Source: Podospora bellae-mahoneyi (taxonomy: Eukaryota; Ascomycota; Sordariomycetes; Sordariales; Podosporaceae). From it: 64,000 nt of DNA. Below are positions 57,671 through 64,000 of this stretch, piece after piece. The position numbers and the translations under genes are program-made. The stretch's first letter is position 1. The number at the start of each line of letters is the position of its first letter. Where the stretch lies: assembly GCF_035222275.1 (NCBI RefSeq), contig NC_085883.1:992001-1056000 (forward strand). Reading direction: 5' to 3'. The notes below the pieces were generated by a model that was not told the origin of the DNA, made no database searches, and saw only the letters and a program-made list of their open reading frames with translations.

Positions 57671-58131
57671 CGTGAGGAGTGCGATTGTGAGCGTCCCTTA
57701 AATTTGTGTAAGAACGAAGAACCGGAACTAAGTTTGGAAAAAAAGAAAAAAAGAAAATTGACAACGTAAAAGATGTTGTCGTATTTGGCGAGTGTTGATG
57801 AGATGAGCACGAGAGCTTGCAGAATTGATGCTTGTAAATGCAGCTACCCGAACTTTCACATCTTGGCATGGGCTAATCCATTATGATTATCGAGTTATCG
57901 GGTATCAAAGCTCGCTTATCGACATGTCTTGAACGACAAGCACTCTCAACATCACCAGCGACATCAAATCACCCACAACCAGACCAATTGACGTTGAACA
58001 ATGTATGCATTCAAATAACTGATACAACCGGTCATCCCAAAAGTCCCACATGTATGTAGTGTAATGTACCCAAACTCCATTCCCATGCCCACAAACTCCT
58101 ATGCCATCATCAATAAATCACACACAAAATC
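57671..58131. other. Intergenic region
   Basis: About 460 bp between MRM2 (promoter side) and the 3' end of the coiled-coil gene. An A-rich patch lies at 57735-57758. Nothing else seen. Confidence 0.45.
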
Positions 58132-60339
58132 TCAAGCCAGAAAGCTCGCTCCCACACCCCTCTTATCCCTCTTCAACGGCGAAAAGGCCTTCCCTGACCC
58201 GCCAATCCCAATCACCTTGCCCACCGGCCCCTTGTTCATCCTAGAAACAGGCGGTCTCTTCCTCACACCACCAACAGCCGCCACCGGCTTCGCTGTCTCA
58301 ACTACCTTCTCGCCCTCGTCCTCCTCAAAGATAGTCGGAGGCGCTGCACCGCCCAACTTCCTCTTCTTCTTCTTCTCCGGCTCCACACTCACAGAACGTT
58401 GCCTTACCGACGCGGCATCTGCGGCCGCTGGCTTGGAAACAACAGCCTCTCCCTCCACGTCCGCCTCCTCCAAAGAAGGCAAAAAAGCAGTCATCTTCTT
58501 GACACGACCCACAGGCGCATCCTCATTTGCCTTCCCAGGCGAGGAAGGCTCCAACGGCTTAGGCGCATTCGTCGACCCCTTCGGCCTACCCCGAGTCTTC
58601 TTCTCCACCATCTTCTTCCCCTTCGCCACAACAGGCGCCGCCTCCTCCACCTCACCCTCTGGCTCACCCGCCTCCTCAGCAACAGGCTGCTGCTCCTCCT
58701 CCTCATCCACCTCCATCGCCTCAGCCGGCGTAGCAACAGCGGGGGTCTTAACCCCCACCGTAGCAACAGTAGGCGTCCCCTCCACCTCCCCAATTGAACC
58801 CACCGTCTTGTTCAAAAACGGCGTGATCGAAAACGTCGACTTCTCCACCAAAACCGACGTGTCAAACCCCCTCTTCTTAAGAGGACGCTTCGGCCTGTCG
58901 TCCACCCCCCCCGGCGTCATCAGCACCTTTTCATCCACCATCAGCTCATCCACCGTCCTCTTCTTCTTCGCGTTCGCCTTGGCCGCGCCAGGCTTCTTCA
59001 GAGGGACAGTAGTCGTGCTGCCAAGCCCAGCAGGGATAGCAGGGACCTTAGCCATTGCCTTCTCCGCCTGCTCGTTCGCCCTTTCCAGCTCAGTTCTGCA
59101 CTTCTTCAGCTCCTCAACCGTGTCCTTGTACTTATTTTTCAGCTTCTCAACCCTGTTCAGCAGGGCATTCTTTTGCTCTTCGGCGTCTTCCACCGCTTGC
59201 TCGTTTTCTTTCCGCAGAGCTTCAGTCTCCTTTTGCTCTTGCGCCAGGGCTTTCTTGAGGCTTGTGAGCTCCTCCTTTAGCTGCTCAACCTCCTCCCCAT
59301 CCGCCGCACCGTCAGTAGTCTTCTCCGCCTTGGCCGCCTTCTTCAAAGCAGCCTTCTTCTCCTTTTCCAACTCCTGAACATTCAACCTCAACTTCTCCAA
59401 CTCCTCCTGTACCTCTGCCATCGCATTCTCCCGTTGCGCAGCCTGTTTCTTTTCCGTAGCAAGAGTCTTCTCCAACGCAGCCAATTGCCCCCTTAACCCC
59501 TGGATTTCCTCCTCCACCTCGGCGCTCTTCTCTGATGTCTTCTTTTCCTTGGCCAGCTGCTTCTCCAGTTCCCGGATTTGTGCTCTGAGCGTTTCCTCCT
59601 CTTCCTGGTTCTGGTTCTCGTTTTGCTGCTTCTGGAGCAGGGCAGCCTTTTGCGCGGCGCGCTTCTCGTTAGCGAGTTCGACTTCTAGCGTGTTAAGCTG
59701 TCTTTCGAGGGCCAGCTTCTCGGCGAGGACGTCCTTTTGGTGGGCGAGCTGTGACTTGAGGTGTTCGACTTCTGGCTTGAGGAGGGAGAGCTCGCGGGAG
59801 AGGGCGAGCTTTTCGGTGAGGACTTTGGAGGAGTCGACCGAGAGGTGGGAGAAGGCTGTTATTTCTTCCTATAGAAATGAAATTAATATTTGAAGGAGTG
59901 TGCAAGGGAACTGGGTGAGGGGGGATGTTACCTTTAGATTAGAAATCTCGCGATTCTGAGTCTGCATAACCTTCTCCTGCCTCCTGCACCGTTCGTGCAG
60001 ATTGTCGAGTTGCTGGCGCACATCGTCGGCTTGGTCGACAAGATCTTTGATGCGCGCATCTCGCTGAGTGATTTGGTCCTTGAGAGTGGAGGCTTCGTCT
60101 TGGAGGAGGAGTTGTCGAACTTTGGCTCGTCGCGCGTCTTCTTCTCGCATGACTAGTTCTAGCTGGTGGGCGGATTGATGATATTGGAGGTCAAGTTCGT
60201 GGAGTTTTTGGGTTCTCTGAATCGCATAAAACATGTTAGCGTTGTCGTGTAGGCGGTTGGTTGGCATCAATGGGACATTTTTCGCAACCTTTTCAGAGTC
60301 CATGATTACATGGTGCGACGACGCGTTTTTCGACGGCAT
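58132..60339 (-). CDS. Coiled-coil protein of unknown function, Ala/Lys/Glu-rich
   Basis: Exon 1 60339-59932, intron 59869-59931, exon 2 59868-58132, 714 residues. Start MPSKNASSHHVIMDSEK; a second in-frame ATG lies 12 codons on. The first ~440 residues are almost continuous coiled coil (LHELDLQYHQSAHQLELVMREED, EKLALERQLNTLEVELANEK, ELEKLRLNVQELEKEKKAAL). The tail is disordered and basic/acidic with conserved-looking short motifs: KRGFDTSVLVEKSTFSITPFLNKT and FSPLKRDKRGVGASFLA at the very end. The architecture suggests a spindle, kinetochore or scaffold protein, but I recognise no family. Shares a 560-bp divergent promoter region with the OST3/6 gene. Confidence 0.85.
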
Positions 60340-60899
60340 TGATCACGTAATGATGCGCGCAAGAGCGCGAGAAGAATAACAAAAGACTGTTGGGGTTAGT
60401 AAACTGGATTGACTTCCACGAGGGAGTCTTGAAGATTCAGGGGGTGTGCGTTGCAGTGAGGTTTGGGCGACGATGAGGTGTGATGACGGAGAGAAAGTGG
60501 TTGCGCCAGTGCTGGCCAGGGGACCAAAGCGTTGCGAACTCCAGGTTTGAGAGTAAACAATCTGCCCGAAACAGCCTAGCTGGATCCGCCCCCACCATTT
60601 TCCCACTGCTCAGCGTCACCTGCCAAGATATGACAGCCGCAGACAGTGCAGTCGCCGGGCCGGCTCGCAGCCTTGTCAGACACTGCCAAGCTACGGGAGG
60701 CTGCAGGGGTGCAGCTGGCAGAGAGCTCCTGGTCCACTGCAACGGTGTTCGCTGACGTTGAGGACACAGTTGGAATTGGATTGGATTTGAAAGAAGAAGC
60801 TATCGAGAGACGTCGTCGCTGTCGTCGTCGTCGCTGTTGTCGTCGTCGATACCGCCCACAACCACCTTCATTTCTTCATACACCCTCCAAAATCACATA
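60340..60899. promoter_or_regulatory. Bidirectional promoter region with CGT-type repeat
   Basis: 560 bp between divergent starts. A (CGT)n-like triplet tract at 60810-60850 (GTCGTCGCTGTCGTCG) falls in the probable leader of the OST3/6 mRNA. CT-rich DNA precedes both starts. Confidence 0.55.
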
Positions 60900-62077
60900 A
60901 TGCGCTGGCTGCCCGCTTTCCTTACGGCCTCGCTGGCCTTTGCCGGCGGGTCGCTGGCAGCAAAGAAGACGACCGATGAGCGCTTCAACTCCTTCCACGC
61001 CAAATCCATTGCTTCCTCATCCGCCGCCCCGATCAAGCTCAGCGATGCTTCCTACCGAGAGCTCACCGGTCAACCCCGCGATTACACCGCCGCCGTAGTC
61101 CTGACCGCCATGGACTCCCGCTTCAACTGCCAGCTCTGCCGCGAGTTCCAGCCTGAGTGGGATCTACTTGCGCGCAGCTGGGTCAAGGGTGACAAGGCTG
61201 GTGAATCGAGGGTTCTGTTTGGTACTCTGGACTTTGCCGACGGGAGAGAGATTTTCATGAGTGTATGAGCTCCCTGAACATGCAACGAGGAAAAACATAT
61301 CTAACATGGGATATATAGCTCGGCCTCCAAACTGCCCCTGTCCTCCTCCTCTTCCCACCCACCGTCGGTCCCCACGCCGTCGCCAACAGCGAGCCCCTCC
61401 GTTATGACTTTTCCAACGGGTAAGCCGCCTATTTCCTCCTTCCTCTACCCCAACCTCAAGCTAACCTCTCCCCTCAGCCCTCAAATCGCCGAAGTAGTCC
61501 ACACCTGGATCGCCCGCCACCTCCCCGACCGCCCACACCCCCCCGTCAAAAGACCAATCAACTGGATGCGCTGGATTTCCACCACTGTCCTCACCCTCGG
61601 CAGCCTGACAGCCTCGTACGTCGCCTGGCCTTACATTGTGCCTGTGCTCCAATCCCGCAACATCTGGGCCGCCGTCACACTCATCTCTATTCTCTTGTTC
61701 ACCTCGGGCCACATGTACAACCACATCCGCAAGGTCCCGTACGTTGCTTCGGATGGTAAGGGGGGTATCAGCTACTTTGCCTCTGGGTTCCAGAGCCAGT
61801 ACGGATTGGAGACGCAGATTGTTGCCGCTCTTTGTAAGTTTTTTTATCAAGTCAACTGAGAAGGGGGAGCATGTGCTAATAATTGGAAATAGATGGTTTG
61901 TTGTCTCTGGCGGGCATCTCCCTTGCGATCAAGGTGCCGAGAATTGGGGACTCCAAGACGCAGGGGGTTGCGGTGCTGGCGTGGGGTGGGGTGTTCTTTT
62001 TCACGTATGCGTTTTTGCTGAGCGTGTTTCGGGGGAAGAACCCGGGGTATCCTTTTAGGCTGCCTCCTTTTGTTTAA
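60900..62077 (+). CDS. OST3: Oligosaccharyltransferase subunit OST3/OST6
   Basis: Thioredoxin-like membrane subunit of the N-glycosylation complex in the endoplasmic reticulum. Exons 60900-61262, 61319-61419, 61478-61833 and 61893-62077 join in frame, 334 residues. Signal peptide MRWLPAFLTASLAFAGGSLA. The luminal thioredoxin domain has the redox motif CQLC near residue 80 (DSRFNCQLCREFQPEW). Four membrane segments follow, from WISTTVLTLGSLTASYVAWPYIVP to VAVLAWGGVFFFTYAFLLSVF, with a C-terminus FRGKNPGYPFRLPPFV typical of the family. OST3 and OST6 are not distinguishable here; filamentous fungi usually have one. Confidence 0.94.
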
Positions 62078-62399
62078 GGGAGTGATCTGGGGCGAGGGGT
62101 GGAAGTGGGAAGAGGTGCCTGGTGAAACAAGCACGAGAGAAGAAAAGCAAGGCTGTGGCGGTTCTTGAAGAAGAGATATAAAACGAGATGTGTGTATAAC
62201 AGTACCCTTTACTCAGCTCAGGGGGTTGCTTCTTTTCTCTGGGATTTGATATGGTATTTAGCATGTAAAACGGCGTAAAAGATTTTGGAACTGGAAAATG
62301 ATGAGAATCTTGGAAGCAGTGCCATGCCGATTGTGGTCTAGCGAAGAGAGTACTATTATCTTGTGAATATCCGACTGCTGCCAACATCTTCCATCCAAA
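62078..62399. other. 3' flank of OST3/6
   Basis: About 320 bp between OST3/6 and the tRNA-Ile gene; nothing recognised. Confidence 0.5.
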
Positions 62400-62515
62400 G
62401 CCCGATTAGCTCAGCTGGTTAGAGCGTCGTACTAATATAACAGTCTTCACTAGGTATCCTTGTGTGTTATATGTAGTCAATGCGAAGGTCAACAGTTCAA
62501 TCCTGTTATTGGGCA
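62400..62515 (+). tRNA. tRNA-Ile (anticodon AAT) with a 42-nt intron
   Basis: Acceptor stem GCCCGAT/ATTGGGC, D arm TAGCTCAGCTGGTTAGAGC, anticodon stem TCGTA/TGCGA with loop CTAATA-A, T arm AACAG/CTGTT with TTCAATC, discriminator A. AAT is at 62434-62436. The intron (62438-62479) sits after position 37, the canonical site for nuclear tRNA introns. A T-rich stretch (TTATCTTTTG) follows as Pol III terminator. Intron-containing tRNA-Ile(AAT) genes occur in fungi. Confidence 0.9.
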
Positions 62516-62938
62516 TCTTATCTTTTGTTTTTCCAAGTCCTCTGCTTTCTCTTGAAAGACCTTTTTACTCTTGCTCGTGAGGCTTTTGTGGTCCCCATCT
62601 TACGTTGAGTTCTAAATCGGTGCAGGGTCAAGCTTCGAATGGTCCTTATCAGCGCTGTCTTGATAGTTCCCCATGACAGGTTGTTTCTGTCCTCGCCTTG
62701 GTGTTTTCTCTTCTCGCCTCAGTCAACTTGGTGCTGAGTTTTTGATACCTAGATGGCATCAAAAAAATGTTTTCATCGCACAGTTTCAACTCTGTAAATG
62801 CATACGTATCATGCTGTTGCATGCATTCATTCCCAGCCAACTTTGCCACGCCCACTCTCTAACGGCCAAGAGTACGAAGACCAAAATGATGACACTGCAA
62901 TCAGGAAAGATATGGGAGGCAAAAGCAAAATGTATCCT
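62516..62938. other. Intergenic region between two tRNA genes
   Basis: About 420 bp between convergently oriented tRNA genes. Short frames on both strands show no family signal. Confidence 0.5.
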
Positions 62939-63019
62939 CTCTCCCGCCGGGAATTGAACCCGGGTCTCGAGCGTTGTTGGAGTGACAAGCTCACATACTG
63001 ACCACTATACTACGGAAGA
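62939..63019 (-). tRNA. tRNA-Asp (anticodon GTC) with a 9-nt intron
   Basis: Read on the minus strand: acceptor TCTTCCG/CGGGAGA, D arm TAGTATAGTGGTCAGTA (the tRNA-Asp consensus), anticodon stem TGAGC/GCTCG with loop TTGTCA-C, T arm CCCGG/CCGGG with TTCAATT. Nine extra bases (CTCCAACAA) sit after position 37, a very short intron. Without the intron the cloverleaf closes normally. Confidence 0.85.
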
Positions 63020-63537
63020 CTTTTCTCAGGTGTGGACACCTGTTGTAGGGTTGTGGGGCTGTTGGAAAGGCGAGAGGGGGTTGGGTATATATGTGGAGGT
63101 AGGGGAGGGGAGGTTGGCAGGGTTGGGTTGAGTTGGGGGGAAGGAAGGAGGGAGGAAAAGGGGGTGCTGGGGGATGAAGTGGGTAGGGGTGGGTTGGCTA
63201 AGGAGATTGTTGAAGGTGCTTCAACGCGAGTTGTAGGTTCTCACCGCTAGTACCTGCTGCTGTGTTAGGATACCGCTTTACCCCCATTAGTCTGGGTCAA
63301 TGAGGTGTATGTAAGGGGCATAAGTTATAAGAACGCGGGAGCAAGAGAGCAATACAACACACCAATTGTTTCAACTAGAGCCGCAAAGCAAGTACAACTT
63401 CTAAATTTTCCATCCCGATAGGTGGACTCAGCTTCAAGCTAGACTTCCAAAACGTGTAATACATCCCCATGGCTCGATCTTTACGTCCAGCATAAAGCAT
63501 CATTCAAGTTCATCCCTTCGTACCTTCCTCCCCAGCT
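63020..63537. other. Intergenic region with purine-rich stretch
   Basis: G-rich plus strand at 63060-63190 (GGGGTTGG, GGGGGGAAGG-type runs). No gene seen. Confidence 0.45.
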
Positions 63538-64000
63538 CTATGCAACCAAGTGCTTAAGCACGTTGCGCCGAGCCGGACATTCTTTAAATTCTTCCCACTC
63601 TCCCGATACAGGCGGCATGAATCCCGTTGCTCCCGGTGGTGTCATAGGAGGTGTTCCTGGCAATTGTCCCGGGAATTGAACTTTTGGAGGCATTCCCATG
63701 TCCATCGGTTGTCCTGACAAGGCCTCCAAACTGTGGTCCACCCATTGGCCCTGTCATTCCCGGTGACGGCGATGGCAGTGGCATAGACCCAGGCATGAAC
63801 TTCGAAGCTGCCATTCCCATAGGCGGTGATCCCATAGGCAATTGTCCCATCGGTTGTCCCATCGGTTGTCTAGTCCCAGTTCCCGCTCCCGGTTGCATCG
63901 GTGGTCCCATCGGCGGCGGCCGTGCCTGTGACTGCGGGGGAAAACAAATTGCCCATTAGAAGAAGGGCTGTTGCGAGTAATGCTGAGGAGCGTGACCAGC
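63538..64000 (-). CDS. 3' part of a Met/Pro/Gly-rich protein gene, cut by window edge
   Basis: A probable exon starts at 63932 (acceptor CCGCAG) and ends at the stop 63538-63540. The product is PMGPPMQPGAGTG..., with QPMGQ/LPMGSPPMG repeats, then MPPKVQFPGQLPGTPPMTPPG and the C-terminus EWEEFKECPARRNVLKHLVA. The two halves are in different frames, switching near 63725-63770. A very short (37-nt) GTCACC...CACAG intron would join them in phase; otherwise there is a 1-nt frameshift. In the frame upstream of 63932 a stop codon occurs at about 63959, consistent with intron sequence there. The protein is not recognised; low-complexity regions of this type occur in RNA-binding and adaptor proteins. 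Confidence 0.55.

Noticed and set aside
58064-59377. 437-codon plus-strand Ser/Phe-rich frame
   Set aside because: Antisense of the Glu/Lys-rich coiled-coil gene, which explains its composition.

Overview
The window looks like nuclear DNA of a filamentous ascomycete, probably an order Sordariales species (Podospora/Triangularia-like, by general feel only). The evidence is short introns (about 55-90 nt) with GTRNGT donors, CTRAC-like branch sites and YAG acceptors, Sordariomycete-type housekeeping genes, and transposon blocks converted to A+T by CpA-to-TpA transitions, the signature of repeat-induced point mutation (RIP).

Left block, 1-15601: a nest of transposons. A Fot1/pogo-like DNA transposon (copy 1, plus strand) has been hit three times by one Ty3/gypsy chromovirus family. 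Element 1 (1-5948) runs off the left edge and is heavily RIPed. A solo LTR lies at 6046-6446 (target duplication CTAAC). A structurally complete but broken element 2 lies at 7756-15410 (target duplication TATGG) and splits the transposase zinc knuckle. Element 2 carries a GC-rich tail with an antisense ORF and two tRNA-like cassettes exactly 200 bp apart.

First gene block, 16416-41179: RNA polymerase III largest subunit (-); a DDHD-type phospholipase (+) with a probable frameshift; a RING/ankyrin-like protein (-); fimbrin (+); cytosolic tyrosyl-tRNA synthetase (+); a sterol O-acyltransferase-type MBOAT (+); an SR-type RNA-binding protein (+); a mitochondrial carrier (+); ribosomal protein L18 (+).

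Middle accessory block, 41650-46979: the broken remains of an uncharacterised fungal gene (-), an AT-rich degenerate-repeat insert, then a second Fot1/pogo-like copy (43521-46979, -, TA target duplication) that also holds three solo LTRs of the same family and an unidentified 359-bp insert. Subtracting the inserts leaves about 1.91 kb, the usual size of this transposon class.

Second gene block, 47735-64000: a large hypothetical protein (-) divergent from a Zn2Cys6 regulator (+); a secreted GH6 cellulase (-) with 2.5 kb of gene-free upstream DNA; mitochondrial rRNA methyltransferase MRM2 (-); a coiled-coil protein (-) divergent from an OST3/OST6 subunit (+); intron-bearing tRNA-Ile(AAT) (+) and tRNA-Asp(GTC) (-); and the 3' part of a Met/Pro/Gly-rich protein gene (-) cut by the right edge.

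Apart from translation (tyrosyl-tRNA synthetase, L18, two tRNAs) the genes do not form a pathway cluster. The most unusual content is the repeated targeting of one DNA transposon by one LTR family, the swapped LTR interiors, and the tRNA-like cassettes. All calls come from reading the sequence; no database search or alignment program was run.
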